Positions 28,961 to 37,238 are shown, numbered from the stretch's first letter. The stretch: 64,000 nt of DNA from Enterococcus canis NBRC 100695 (GCF_001544375.1 NZ_BCQJ01000001.1:144275-208274); one strand, 5' to 3'. Numbers and translations: made by a program. Notes: generated by a model from the sequence alone, not told the origin.

Positions 28961-30272
28961 TAGGCGGCTCCCCTTCCTCACGTTCAAAGACTTCATGCAA
29001 CACTTGACCAGCGACTGGATTGGGGAAGGTCAGTCCCAAAATTTTTGCGAAGGTTGGTGCTTCATCAATCAAACGCGCTTGGTCAATTACTTTGCCGCTG
29101 CGAATCCCTGGCCCAAAGAAAAGCACCGTTGTTTTATAATTTTGTTTTTGAGGCGAGTAGCCATGGACTGCCCGATAACGTTCTGGTTGGCCAATATCTT
29201 TCGAATTTACCGGTTCGTTTACTGGTCCAGCTGCATCATCAATGAAGTAGTAGCCACGTTTAGCTTCCACCATAAAAGTCACGTTGGGGGCTGCACCTTG
29301 AGCTGTTGCTTCTTCAGTTGAATATACCTTTGCGACGCCCTCCACTTTTTCCAATTCCTTGAAAAGCTCTGCTGGATTAACGCTGGCTTTTTGATCGACA
29401 TAGATATAACAAGAGCCATCACAACTTTTGGCATAAACTTGCCAATTTGCTTGGATTGTGCCGTCTTTCTTCACTTTTGACCAGCCTTTTTCAGCAAACA
29501 AATGATTGAGACGAATCATTTTGTTCACATCAATTTGATAATGATCTCCTAGCACGACAAAAACGGTTTCGTCAAAAGTTCCCGCCTGTTTTGTTGCGTT
29601 GATAATATCTTTGATGCGCCGATCTTGCCTTAAAAAGGCCGCTTCAGCCTCGGGTGAAAGCACGCCATGCGCATGACGCATACTATCCATATCTACCAAA
29701 TGAATCAAAGTTAAATCAGGCTTTTTCGTTACTAGCGTATCCACCGCACAGGCTGTAATGAAGTCATCCAGATAAGGCTGCTTAATTCCTTGCCGAAGGT
29801 GCCCATATTTATGGTTCATTTCCAATAAAAACCGCGGCGAACTAGCATTTAATGATACCAAGACCTGATTGGTCCAAATTCGATTTGGAAAAATTTCTGC
29901 AATATTATAATCAATGCCGCTTTTAGCAGTCACTGGCCATAAAAAGGCGGCTGTCGTCATACCGGCTTGTTGCGCTAACTCATATAAAGTAGGCACCAGC
30001 ACATCTTTTTTGTACCAATACCAATCTGGCGACATTCGATTAGATTGGATCTTTGTATTATTGATTACTCCATGAGTTTTAGGGTATTCTCCTGTCACTA
30101 GCGTTGTATGGGAAGGATATGTTAAAGAGGGATAAATTGCTTCAATATTTTGGATATGGGTCCCTTCACGACGCAACCATTCAAAGGTGGGCGTATCCGC
30201 CAAATCACCTACTAAGTCGCTGGCGCCCATTGCGTCTACCGAGATAATGACCATTTTTTTCAAAAAATCCAC
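28944..30272 (-). CDS. Alkaline-phosphatase-fold phosphodiesterase (nucleotide pyrophosphatase family)
   Basis: A 442-residue metal-dependent phosphodiesterase. Visible are VIISVDAMGASDL (metal Asp), SLTYPSHTTLVTGEYPKTHGVINN with the Thr nucleophile, HLVDMDSMRHAHG and VVLGDHYQIDV (metal ligands), and RAVHGYSP. There is no signal peptide, so it is probably cytoplasmic. The start is a GTG at 30272 behind AAGGA. Substrate unknown: a nucleotide, phospholipid headgroup or phosphonate ester are all possible. It overlaps the downstream MFS gene. Confidence 0.85.
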   Translation of the reverse strand: MDFLKKMVIISVDAMGASDLVGDLADTPTFEWLRREGTHIQNIEAIYPSLTYPSHTTLVTGEYPKTHGVINNTKIQSNRMSPDWYWYKKDVLVPTLYELAQQAGMTTAAFLWPVTAKSGIDYNIAEIFPNRIWTNQVLVSLNASSPRFLLEMNHKYGHLRQGIKQPYLDDFITACAVDTLVTKKPDLTLIHLVDMDSMRHAHGVLSPEAEAAFLRQDRRIKDIINATKQAGTFDETVFVVLGDHYQIDVNKMIRLNHLFAEKGWSKVKKDGTIQANWQVYAKSCDGSCYIYVDQKASVNPAELFKELEKVEGVAKVYSTEEATAQGAAPNVTFMVEAKRGYYFIDDAAGPVNEPVNSKDIGQPERYRAVHGYSPQKQNYKTTVLFFGPGIRSGKVIDQARLIDEAPTFAKILGLTFPNPVAGQVLHEVFEREEGEPPSEVLE

Positions 30273-30289
30273 CTGCTTTCCTTAGCTCG

Positions 30290-30298
30290 ATTATACCA
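30290..30298 (-). promoter_or_regulatory. Extended -10 promoter of the phosphodiesterase-MFS pair
   Basis: TGGTATAAT on the minus strand is an extended -10 element. No good -35 box is visible, and the untranslated leader would be short (about 10-15 bases). Confidence 0.5.
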
Positions 30299-30330
30299 AA
30301 AAGCGCTATGAACCGAAGTCCATAACGCTT
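30298..30330 (-). terminator. Terminator of trpXYZ
   Basis: AAGCG-TATG and CATA-CGCTT (30301-30330) form a stem with one mismatch and a 10-base loop, followed on the minus strand by TTTTT. It directly abuts the next gene's -10 box. Confidence 0.7.
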
Positions 30331-30345
30331 ATTTTTTCCATTATT

Positions 30346-31125
30346 CTATAAAACAGCTAATTCCTCTTCTTCTTCAAAGAAAAGTAATAAGTCAGCCAGA
30401 GTTAATTTTTCTTTTTCTTGCGCATTGAATTCACGGTAAATCCGACCCTTTTTGAGGACGATTAGGCGATTACCATAGCGCAGCGCATCTTCCATGCGGT
30501 GAGTGATCATTAGGCAGGTCAGCTGCTCTTCTTTAATGCGTTGATCTGTCAGCGTCATCAATTGCTTCGCCGTTTTAGGGTCGAGGGCAGCGGTATGTTC
30601 ATCTAATAACAAAAGCTCGGGCCGTTGCACCGTCGCCATTAAAAGACTGAGGGCTTGCCTTTGCCCGCCAGACAAAGTCCCTGCCGGCGCATCTAAATGT
30701 TGTTCCAACCCATTGCCAACTTGCTGGCACAATTCGAAAAAGTGTTGATGATAGGCAGCCATTTTCCGTAGCGACAACCGTCGTTTCTGGCCGCGTTTCA
30801 AAGCTAATAGTAAGTTTTCAGCGACTGTCATGCGAGGAGCCGTCCCCATTTTAGGATCTTGAAATACCCGCGCAATATAACGGGCCCGTTTCTCTTCATT
30901 CCAATGGGTGATTGTCTCTCCCATCAATTCAACACGCCCACTAGTTAAACTTAAGGTTCCTGCGACGGTATTGAAAAGTGTACTTTTACCAGCCCCATTG
31001 CCGCCAAGCACGGTGACAAAATCCCCTTTTTTAATGGTTAAATCGACGCCATCAAGAATCGTGCGCTCTGCTATCCCTTCATGATGAATGACTTTTGTAG
31101 CATCCTTAATTGTTAAAACGTTCAT
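30346..31125 (-). CDS. trpZ: ABC transporter ATP-binding protein, TrpZ-like
   Basis: A 259-residue ATPase. Walker A VLGGNGAGKSTLFN at 38-51, Q-loop in ARVFQDPKMG, signature LSGGQRQALSLLMA at about 153, Walker B ELLLLDEHTAALDPKT and switch His in LMITHRMEDAL. It overlaps the permease gene by 4 bases (ATGA). The symbol is by context: a permease, a binding protein and a Trp-codon leader, as in trpXYZ loci of streptococci. Confidence 0.8.
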   Translation of the reverse strand: MNVLTIKDATKVIHHEGIAERTILDGVDLTIKKGDFVTVLGGNGAGKSTLFNTVAGTLSLTSGRVELMGETITHWNEEKRARYIARVFQDPKMGTAPRMTVAENLLLALKRGQKRRLSLRKMAAYHQHFFELCQQVGNGLEQHLDAPAGTLSGGQRQALSLLMATVQRPELLLLDEHTAALDPKTAKQLMTLTDQRIKEEQLTCLMITHRMEDALRYGNRLIVLKKGRIYREFNAQEKEKLTLADLLLFFEEEEELAVL

Positions 31126-32009
31126 GATTTACGAGCCTCCTTTGGTGACAAGTTCAAATGTAATTTTTGTTTCAGGCTTGGCACCATTAGACAAACTGCT
31201 AAGATTGCCGAAGAAAAGATTTTTAAGTAGGTCGTGTCAAAGCCTAAGCGAATAACTAATAAAATCAACAATTGATAGATGACGCTACCAATAATCGTAG
31301 CACCTAAGCGTTCAGGTAATGTCAATTCTCCAAAGATTACTTCGCCAATAATGATGGAAGCTAAGCCAATAACAATGACCCCAGTTCCTTTGTTTACGTC
31401 AGCATAGCCGTCATTTTGGGCGATCAATGCACCAGAAAGCGCAATGACCCCATTTGATAACATCAACCCTAAAATTTTCATGCGGTCGGTATGAATACCA
31501 AATGAACGCGCCATTTCCTCGTTGTCGCCAGTAGCGATATAGGCCTGCCCTAAATCGGTATAAAAGAAAAACAGCAGTAGTGCTACGATAACCGCTAAAA
31601 CGATAATTCCTAAAAAGACAATATCAAAATACGGCGGTAACGCCATGTTTGAGAAAACATCTTGGATACGCGGCTGGTGCAAAAGGGATAAGTTAGGTGT
31701 CTGCATCACAAACAAAATCACCGAGTTCAAACCAGACATGACTAGAATACCTGCTAAAATCACGGGAATTTTTCCCTTTGTAAATAATAAACCAGTCACG
31801 AGGCCAGCCCCCATGCCAGCCAGTACCCCAAGACAAGTCGCTAATAGTGGATGAATCCCTTGGGTAATGGCGGTAACACATACGGCGCCACCCAACGGAA
31901 AAGAGCCCTCGGTTGTCATATCGGGAAAATTCAACATCCGAAATGTCATAAAAATTCCTAAACCTAGTAAAGACCATAAAAATCCCTGTCCAATTGCTGA
32001 AACGATCAT
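31122..32009 (-). CDS. trpY: ABC transporter permease, TrpY-like
   Basis: A 295-residue permease with eight or nine hydrophobic segments, of the branched-chain-amino-acid/ribose permease type. It begins VSAIGQGFLWSLLGLGIFMTFRMLNFPDMTTEGSFPLGGAV, and a later ATGDNEEMARSFGIHTDRMKILGLMLSNGVIALSGAL matches the EAA-like loop of this class. A GGAGGAGG site precedes the ATG. Its role in tryptophan import is inferred from the leader peptide upstream. Confidence 0.8.
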   Translation of the reverse strand: MIVSAIGQGFLWSLLGLGIFMTFRMLNFPDMTTEGSFPLGGAVCVTAITQGIHPLLATCLGVLAGMGAGLVTGLLFTKGKIPVILAGILVMSGLNSVILFVMQTPNLSLLHQPRIQDVFSNMALPPYFDIVFLGIIVLAVIVALLLFFFYTDLGQAYIATGDNEEMARSFGIHTDRMKILGLMLSNGVIALSGALIAQNDGYADVNKGTGVIVIGLASIIIGEVIFGELTLPERLGATIIGSVIYQLLILLVIRLGFDTTYLKIFSSAILAVCLMVPSLKQKLHLNLSPKEARKS

Positions 32010-32027
32010 GATTGTTCCTCCTCCTTG

Positions 32028-33017
32028 CTAGTCGTTACTGACAAGCTGCGCCTTTTCTTTTATTGCTTGTGGAATGGTAATCCCTAACTGTGCAGCTTTT
32101 GCTTCATTTAAGATAATGTCTCCTGATGAAAAAGTGTAAATCGGCATTTCAGCGGGGTCGGCTCCTTGTAGGATTTCCGCCGCCATCTTACCAGTCTGCT
32201 TGCCTAACTCAAATTGGTTAATACCCACTGTCGCTAAACCACCTTCACTCACCATCGTGTCAACGCTGGGAATGATGGGCAGCTTGGCTTTATCTGCTTC
32301 ACTAACAACGGTCTGCATAGCACTGGCAATCGTATTATCAGTGGGGATATAAAGAACATCCACCTCTTGAGACAGTACTTGAACGGTCTGAGCAATTTCG
32401 TTAGTTGAAGGAACTGGATAAGTTTTGACTTTTAAGCCAGCCTTTTCGGCTTCCCCTTGAATCTGTTCTGCTTGATAGCGGGAGTTGTCTTCCGCCGATG
32501 AATACAGGATGCCCATTGTTTTCGCTTGCGGCAATAGGTCTTGGATTAATTTCATCTGGGCATCCACCGGGGATTTATCACTGACTCCCGTAATCAGACC
32601 GCCAGGCTTTTCTTCATTTTTCACTAAGCCGGCACTCACAGGATCTGAAACGGCACCTAAGACGATAGGCAATTCTTGGGTCGTATTCGCTAACGCTTGA
32701 GCCGCCGGTGTAGCGATACCCACTAAGACATCGGCCTTTTGAGCTAATTGCTGGCTCATGGTTTGTAATTTACTTTGATCACCTTGACCGTTTTGAAAAG
32801 CAATCGTCACTTTATCTGCGGGATACCCATTTTCGGCTAAGCCGGCCTTGACACCGCGATAGATTTCATCGAGAGCAGGATGCGACACAAACTGTAACAC
32901 CCCAACGACTGGTCGTTCTTCCTCAGTAGTCGCCTTAGAGCTGGGATCCATTAGGAAAGAAATGATCAAGACTAGTGCTAACAAAACAAAACTGTATAAA
33001 ACTTTACTTTTTTTCAT
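32028..33017 (-). CDS. trpX: ABC transporter substrate-binding protein, TrpX-like
   Basis: A 329-residue periplasmic-binding-fold protein of the ABC_sub_bind group (VVGVLQFVSHPALDEIYRGVKAGL, LVGIATPAAQALANTT, VLGAVSDPVSAGLV, LYIPTDNTIASAM). Its N-terminal hydrophobic segment (about 7-23) is not followed by a lipobox Cys; it reads IISFLMDPSSKA. It is therefore either secreted or anchored by that segment, unusual for a Gram-positive binding protein. It is first of the three-gene importer. Confidence 0.82.
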   Translation of the reverse strand: MKKSKVLYSFVLLALVLIISFLMDPSSKATTEEERPVVGVLQFVSHPALDEIYRGVKAGLAENGYPADKVTIAFQNGQGDQSKLQTMSQQLAQKADVLVGIATPAAQALANTTQELPIVLGAVSDPVSAGLVKNEEKPGGLITGVSDKSPVDAQMKLIQDLLPQAKTMGILYSSAEDNSRYQAEQIQGEAEKAGLKVKTYPVPSTNEIAQTVQVLSQEVDVLYIPTDNTIASAMQTVVSEADKAKLPIIPSVDTMVSEGGLATVGINQFELGKQTGKMAAEILQGADPAEMPIYTFSSGDIILNEAKAAQLGITIPQAIKEKAQLVSND

Positions 33018-33071
33018 TATTTCCGCTCCTTAGTTTACGTAATATATTTCTGGTAACTTTCAGCTTGTATC

Positions 33072-33109
33072 AAAAAAAGAGCAGTCCCCCTTTTTGTGGA
33101 GACTGCCCT
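33072..33109 (-). terminator. Second terminator of the trp leader
   Basis: AGGGCAGTC (33109-33101) and GACTGCTCT (33086-33078) form a stem closed further by CC/GG, followed by TTTTTTT on the minus strand. As in the aro leader it stands between the regulated terminator and the first gene. Confidence 0.75.
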
Positions 33110-33111
33110 AA

Positions 33112-33231
33112 AAAAAGCAAAACACCACATAGATTTTGCTCTATGCGGTGTCTTTATTCATTACCAGCATAGATACAAGCTTTAGAATGCTCTCTAAAAG
33201 TTGTATCTATGATTGAAATCATACATACAAC
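33112..33231 (-). promoter_or_regulatory. Attenuator of trpXYZ: five-segment switch with terminator
   Basis: Minus-strand RNA. 1:2 is a 14-position hairpin with one G-G mismatch and loop TTCA (33231-33200). 2:3 joins CATAGATACAA (33211-33201) with TTGTATCTATG (33178-33168), with extra inner pairs. 3:4 joins CTATGC-GGT with ACCGCATAG (within 33173-33141). 4:5 is a 12-bp terminator (33151-33140 with 33133-33122), followed by TTTTGCTTTTTTT. The order and exclusivity match the aro leader, and segment 3 shares TTGTATCTATG with it. No T-box motif is seen. Confidence 0.78.
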
Positions 33232-33281
33232 TATCTACGCCAGTTTTGCCATGATTGGACTTGCTTGGTAAATAGTGTCAT
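33231..33281 (-). CDS. Trp-containing leader peptide of trpXYZ
   Basis: A 16-residue ORF, MTLFTKQVQSWQNWRR, then TAG. GAGGAGG precedes the ATG at good spacing. Trp codons are at positions 11 and 14, just before the stop; the stop codon's last base is the first base of attenuator segment 1. Like the aro leader it ends in Arg. The Trp codons are the main reason for naming the transporter trpXYZ. Confidence 0.78.
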   Translation of the reverse strand: MTLFTKQVQSWQNWRR

Positions 33282-33313
33282 GTTGATTCCTCCTCGTCTA
33301 GTTGTTGTCAAAA

Positions 33314-33342
33314 AGTTTACGCCAAGTTTTAATAAAGGTCAA
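33314..33342 (-). promoter_or_regulatory. Promoter of trpXYZ
   Basis: TTGACC (33337-33342), 17-base spacer and TAAACT (33314-33319) on the minus strand. The predicted start near 33307 gives a leader of about 290 bases. Confidence 0.75.
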
Positions 33343-33371
33343 GCAAGAAATAAAAAAAACGCCGTCTATCT

Positions 33372-33950
33372 TTATTTTCCGTCTTTCGCCTCTTCTTGGA
33401 GCTCTTTGATGTTGGCCATTGGCAAGCGGTTCAACTCAGGGATCAATTCATCCGCTAGCTTACTTGTATCTGCTGTTTCAAACCGATTTTCCTCTTTGCC
33501 GTTTTCAAAAAAGATAGCGGTGATGGGCTGTTCTAGTTTATATTTCTGTACAATGTCATCTTTGCGATAAAGAATTGGATAGATGTAGATTGGGCGATTT
33601 AATTCAGCCAATTTTTTATCATTGGAAAGTACTTTGATAAGTTCATCGTAATTCTCCCCATTAGGCTGTACAAAAATCACGGATACGCCTTTAGCTGAGC
33701 GGATCTTTTGATCGCCCTCATCGTAATCAAAATAAACGATTTTTTCAGATGATGGCTTCGTTACTAAGGCATCGATTTGCGAACGCCGAATATTTGCTTG
33801 TACACTTGGGATAAAAAATGCGATTACAAATAAGGCGATAATGACCACCAGTCCACCGATCACTGACTGTTTCTTATAAGTCAAAACGGTTGTGACCGTT
33901 TGATCCCAATAAAAAAGAACGCGCTCTTTGAATTTTGTCCATAAGTCCAT
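33372..33950 (-). CDS. Membrane-anchored protein with thioredoxin-like domain, no CXXC
   Basis: A 192-residue protein: a cytoplasmic N-terminus with positive residues, one transmembrane segment (about 30-48, SVIGGLVVIIALFVIAFF), then an outer domain. VSVIFVQPNGENYDELIK followed later by YKLEQPITAIFFENGKEENRFE resembles a thioredoxin fold, with the Pro before TAIFF at the cis-Pro position. The active-site Cys pair is absent, so oxidoreductase activity is unlikely. Exact function unknown; the fold call is inference. Confidence 0.65.
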   Translation of the reverse strand: MDLWTKFKERVLFYWDQTVTTVLTYKKQSVIGGLVVIIALFVIAFFIPSVQANIRRSQIDALVTKPSSEKIVYFDYDEGDQKIRSAKGVSVIFVQPNGENYDELIKVLSNDKKLAELNRPIYIYPILYRKDDIVQKYKLEQPITAIFFENGKEENRFETADTSKLADELIPELNRLPMANIKELQEEAKDGK

Positions 33951-34042
33951 ATATTCCTTCCCCCCGTTCGTTCATTATACCGATATTTAGCAAATCTGAC
34001 TATGAAAAACTGGCAATAAAATTAGAAAAATGTTGGTAGGAT

Positions 34043-34051
34043 TGGTATAAT
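34043..34051 (+). promoter_or_regulatory. Extended -10 promoter of the DUF1622 gene
   Basis: TGGTATAAT with no clear -35 box; 32 bases before the ATG. Confidence 0.5.
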
Positions 34052-34083
34052 TATCTTGATATTAAACTGGTAAAGGAGAACTT

Positions 34084-34458
34084 ATGCATGATTTAGCCCA
34101 TTCCTTAATGGAAACCTTAACGCCATTTTTTGATTTATTTATTTTAGCACTGAATATTTTATCCATCGTGATTCTTTTATGGGGTGTCTTAATCGCTGGT
34201 TGGGATTTCATCGTCAACGAGTGTAAAAACCGTAATCGAATCGAGGCTGCCCGCCATAATAACCTTATTAAAAATTATCTAGGTAGTTATGTATTACTAA
34301 GTTTGGAAGTCCTGATTGCGGCTGATATTATCGAATCCATCATTAATCCTACCTTCCAAGATATTATGAAGTTAGCCTTGCTTGTCGTGATTCGAACAGT
34401 CATCTCCTACTTCCTCCATCGTGAGATTGAGGATGCCTTAGGGAATGATAAGGAGTAG
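34084..34458 (+). CDS. DUF1622 family membrane protein
   Basis: A 124-residue integral membrane protein with three hydrophobic segments (about 14-37, 68-86, 92-108). The pattern LGSYVLLSLEVLIAADIIESIINPTFQDIMKLALLVVIRTVISYFLHREI is the DUF1622 signature. No function is established for the family. It is preceded by AAAGGAG and ends before its own terminator. Confidence 0.85.
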   Translation: MHDLAHSLMETLTPFFDLFILALNILSIVILLWGVLIAGWDFIVNECKNRNRIEAARHNNLIKNYLGSYVLLSLEVLIAADIIESIINPTFQDIMKLALLVVIRTVISYFLHREIEDALGNDKE

Positions 34459-34492
34459 TCTGATTTATGGCGTCTAGCGCTTAAATTTTTTT

Positions 34493-34524
34493 AGCTCTTT
34501 TGCTTGAAGCAAGGAGCTTTTTTT
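34493..34524 (+). terminator. Terminator after the DUF1622 gene
   Basis: AGCTC and TTGCT pair with AGCAA and GAGCT around a short loop, followed by TTTTTTT. Confidence 0.8.
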
Positions 34525-34612
34525 GTGGTCAGTCCTTGTAAGTGCCGCGATTATCTTCTCTGCATGATTTTTGTTATAATAAATAGACTTAGGAAAGAAA
34601 TGAGGGAGCTAG

Positions 34613-36301
34613 ATGTCCTTTGATGGTGTATTTACCCATAAAATGGTGGCAGAGCTACAAACAGAATTGATTTCTGGACGTATTGCTAAAATCCACCAAC
34701 CGTATGAAAATGAAGTGATTCTCGTGATTCGAGCACGAGGTAAAAACAAAAAATTATTACTCTCCGCACATCCCAGCTACGCTCGTGTTCAATTGACCGA
34801 GATTGGCTACCAGAATCCCGACTCTCCACCGAATTTCGTGATGATGCTGCGGAAATACTTAGATGGCGCTATTTTGAATGATATTCAGCAAGTGGCGAAT
34901 GATCGCGTGATTCATTTTGATTTTATGAAACGAGATGATTTGGGGGATCAACAGGATTTACGTTTGATTGTTGAATTGATGGGCCGACATAGTACAATTG
35001 TGTTGATTCACCGAACTACCGGTAAAATCTTGGACACTGTCAAACATGTGGGCAGTAGTCAAAATAGTTATCGCACACTCTTACCTGGTGCCCTCTACAT
35101 CGCACCACCTAAACAAGAGGTGCTGAACCCAATGACAGCGGAAGACCCGGCAGTTTTCCATATCCTATCCCAAGCGTCTGAACTAAATGCTCGCTACCTG
35201 CAACAGCATTTCCAAGGCTTAGGTCGTGATACCGCTGAAGAGTTATCCTTTCGTTTTCAAGAACGGCCAAATGAAAAAATGGCTGCTTGGCATACTTTCT
35301 GGCAAACTTTAGCAACAGGCACGCCAACGCTTAGTGTGGTAAACGGAAAAGAATTTTTCACCCCTATCCCCTACGATTCCTTAGCAATGGGCGAACAAAC
35401 AACTTTTGCGACTTATAGTGAGCTGTTAGATGCTTTTTACGGACAAAAAGCCGAAAAAGATCGTGTGAAGCAGCAAGGAAATGAACTCATTCGCAAAATG
35501 GACAATGAATTTAAGAAGAATCAAACAAAACTAACGAAATTAGAACAAACCTTGGCTGAGACGGAAAATGCGGAGGAATATCGTCGTGATGGTGAGCTTT
35601 TAACTACCTTTTTACATCAAGTTCCCCGAGGTGCTGCCTCTGTAGAACTGCCAAACTACTATGAAGAAGACAAGCTGCTGACCATCAAATTGAATCCAGC
35701 TTTAAGTCCCAATCAGAATGCCCAGAAATATTTTCAAAAGTATCAAAAGCTGAAAAACGCTGTTCGAATCGTACAGGAGCAAATCCTGCACACACAAGAA
35801 GAAATTGCCTATATCGACTCTATTCTGACCCTTTTAGAAAACGCGGCACCTGCTGATTTGCAAGTGATTCGAGAAGAGTTGCAAGAGCAAGGCTATATCA
35901 AGAAACGCGGCGCTAAGCGAAAAGCTCAAAAGAGTCAGCCTGAGGTGTTTCATGCCAGCGACGGTACCGAGATCTTGGTTGGTAAAAATAATCTTCAAAA
36001 CGACCAGCTAACCTTAAAAACAGCTCGCAAAACCGATTATTGGCTCCATGCGAAGGATATTCCTGGTAGCCACGTCATCGTGCGCTCTAGTGAACCCAGT
36101 GACACAACGCTGCAGGAGGCGGCACAATTGGCAGGCTACTATTCTAAATATCGGCTTTCTAGCCAAGTGCCGGTGGATTATGTGCAAGTTAAGTATATCC
36201 ATAAACCCAATGGTGCCAAGCCGGGCTATGTCATCTACAAAAATCAACGGACGCTTTTTGTGACACCAGATGCTGAAAAAATAGCGGCTTTGAAACAATA
36301 G
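34613..36301 (+). CDS. rqcH: Rqc2/RqcH-type ribosome quality control protein (FbpA/EfbA-like)
   Basis: A 562-residue NEMF-family protein. In Bacillus RqcH binds stalled 50S-peptidyl-tRNA and adds C-terminal Ala tails; the enterococcal and streptococcal relatives EfbA and PavA were described as fibronectin-binding surface proteins. NFACT-N domain at 1-200 (SFDGVFTHKMVAELQTELISGRIAKIHQPYENEV), a coiled coil near 280-330 and 380-420, and NFACT-R near 440-550 (LVGKNNLQNDQLTLKTARKTDYWLHAKDIPGSHVI). No signal peptide. A TATAAT box lies about 30 bases upstream. Confidence 0.95.
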   Translation: MSFDGVFTHKMVAELQTELISGRIAKIHQPYENEVILVIRARGKNKKLLLSAHPSYARVQLTEIGYQNPDSPPNFVMMLRKYLDGAILNDIQQVANDRVIHFDFMKRDDLGDQQDLRLIVELMGRHSTIVLIHRTTGKILDTVKHVGSSQNSYRTLLPGALYIAPPKQEVLNPMTAEDPAVFHILSQASELNARYLQQHFQGLGRDTAEELSFRFQERPNEKMAAWHTFWQTLATGTPTLSVVNGKEFFTPIPYDSLAMGEQTTFATYSELLDAFYGQKAEKDRVKQQGNELIRKMDNEFKKNQTKLTKLEQTLAETENAEEYRRDGELLTTFLHQVPRGAASVELPNYYEEDKLLTIKLNPALSPNQNAQKYFQKYQKLKNAVRIVQEQILHTQEEIAYIDSILTLLENAAPADLQVIREELQEQGYIKKRGAKRKAQKSQPEVFHASDGTEILVGKNNLQNDQLTLKTARKTDYWLHAKDIPGSHVIVRSSEPSDTTLQEAAQLAGYYSKYRLSSQVPVDYVQVKYIHKPNGAKPGYVIYKNQRTLFVTPDAEKIAALKQ

Positions 36302-36311
36302 CCTAGAATAG

Positions 36312-36353
36312 AAAAATAGCCGTATGAAGAATTTCTTCATACGGCTATTATTT
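36312..36353. terminator. Shared terminator between rqcH and the LysR gene
   Basis: AATAGCCGTATGAAG and CTTCATACGGCTATT form a perfect 15-bp stem (36315-36329 with 36335-36349). The minus-strand LysR stop codon lies inside the stem, so its last codons double as terminator sequence. Confidence 0.85.
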
Positions 36354-37233
36354 TGCGTAAAACGCTGATAAATTGGCGAGCACTTTGCGATAAATGACTA
36401 GTAGCTGGGTATACCACGATTAAACGATTCTCGGGGCTATGGGCCAGCGGGACTAGAACCAGTCCTTTTTCAGCCGCGCGAGTTACGATACCTGACCCTG
36501 AGGCATAAGCATTGGTATTAACTAACAAATTCATTAAAGTACTGCGATCACTGGTGTAGATAACACTCTCTTGATCTGGGATATCCAGCAGGTCTTCCGC
36601 GAAATAAGCGGAGTTCCCCGCCTCTTGAGTGAAACGAATTTGCGGATAGGCATTTAAATCAGCAACCTCAAGCACTTCTTTATTTGCCAGCGGGTGTTGC
36701 TGACCGAGAAAAATATGTGTTTGAAAGCTGCCTACGATTTCATAAGCTAAATCGGCTTTTTCCAAAAAGCGCAACAGTGCTAGTTCATTTGCCTCACTTA
36801 GATGCAGTACGCCTAATTCACTCTGCCCCTTCTGCACCTCTTCAACGACTTTCATAGTGGTTGTTTCAAACAAACGAAAGCTGTGAAACAAAGACTGGCA
36901 TTCATTGACGATTGTGGCAAAGGCGTTTCCGAGAAAATCGTAATGTTGTGCCGCAACCGAAAATTGGGTCTTCCGCTCCTCCTGCTTAAAGCGCAACTCC
37001 ATTAACTCGATTTGATTCAGAACACGCTGCGCGTCATCTAAAAATTCGCTACCCGCTTTCGTCAAGCTAACCCCTTTATTGGTTCGAATAAACAGCTTTG
37101 TGCCCAGCTCTTCTTCCAACTCTTTCACAGCGCTGGATAAGCTGGGTTGTGAGATATAAAGTTTTCTGGCAGCCTCTCGAAAGCTGCCGCTATTGGCAAT
37201 GGCAGTCACGTATTTCAATTGTTGAAAATTCAT
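36337..37233 (-). CDS. LysR family transcriptional regulator (downstream of carbonic anhydrase)
   Basis: A 298-residue regulator. N-terminal winged helix-turn-helix (NFQQLKYVTAIANSGSFREAARKLYISQPSLSSAVKELEEELGTKLF) and a two-lobed effector domain. It resembles the CpsY/MetR-type group in general form, but no effector can be assigned. It starts 5 bases after the carbonic anhydrase stop and is probably cotranscribed, so carbon dioxide or bicarbonate-linked control is a possibility, not shown. Confidence 0.9.
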   Translation of the reverse strand: MNFQQLKYVTAIANSGSFREAARKLYISQPSLSSAVKELEEELGTKLFIRTNKGVSLTKAGSEFLDDAQRVLNQIELMELRFKQEERKTQFSVAAQHYDFLGNAFATIVNECQSLFHSFRLFETTTMKVVEEVQKGQSELGVLHLSEANELALLRFLEKADLAYEIVGSFQTHIFLGQQHPLANKEVLEVADLNAYPQIRFTQEAGNSAYFAEDLLDIPDQESVIYTSDRSTLMNLLVNTNAYASGSGIVTRAAEKGLVLVPLAHSPENRLIVVYPATSHLSQSARQFISVLRKIIAV

Positions 37234-37238
37234 TTAGC

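Noticed and set aside
33265..33570. 101-residue plus-strand open frame over the trp leader promoter
   Set aside because: It runs antisense to the trpXYZ promoter and leader ORF and to the thioredoxin-like gene, with no family match. The minus-strand leader explains the region better.
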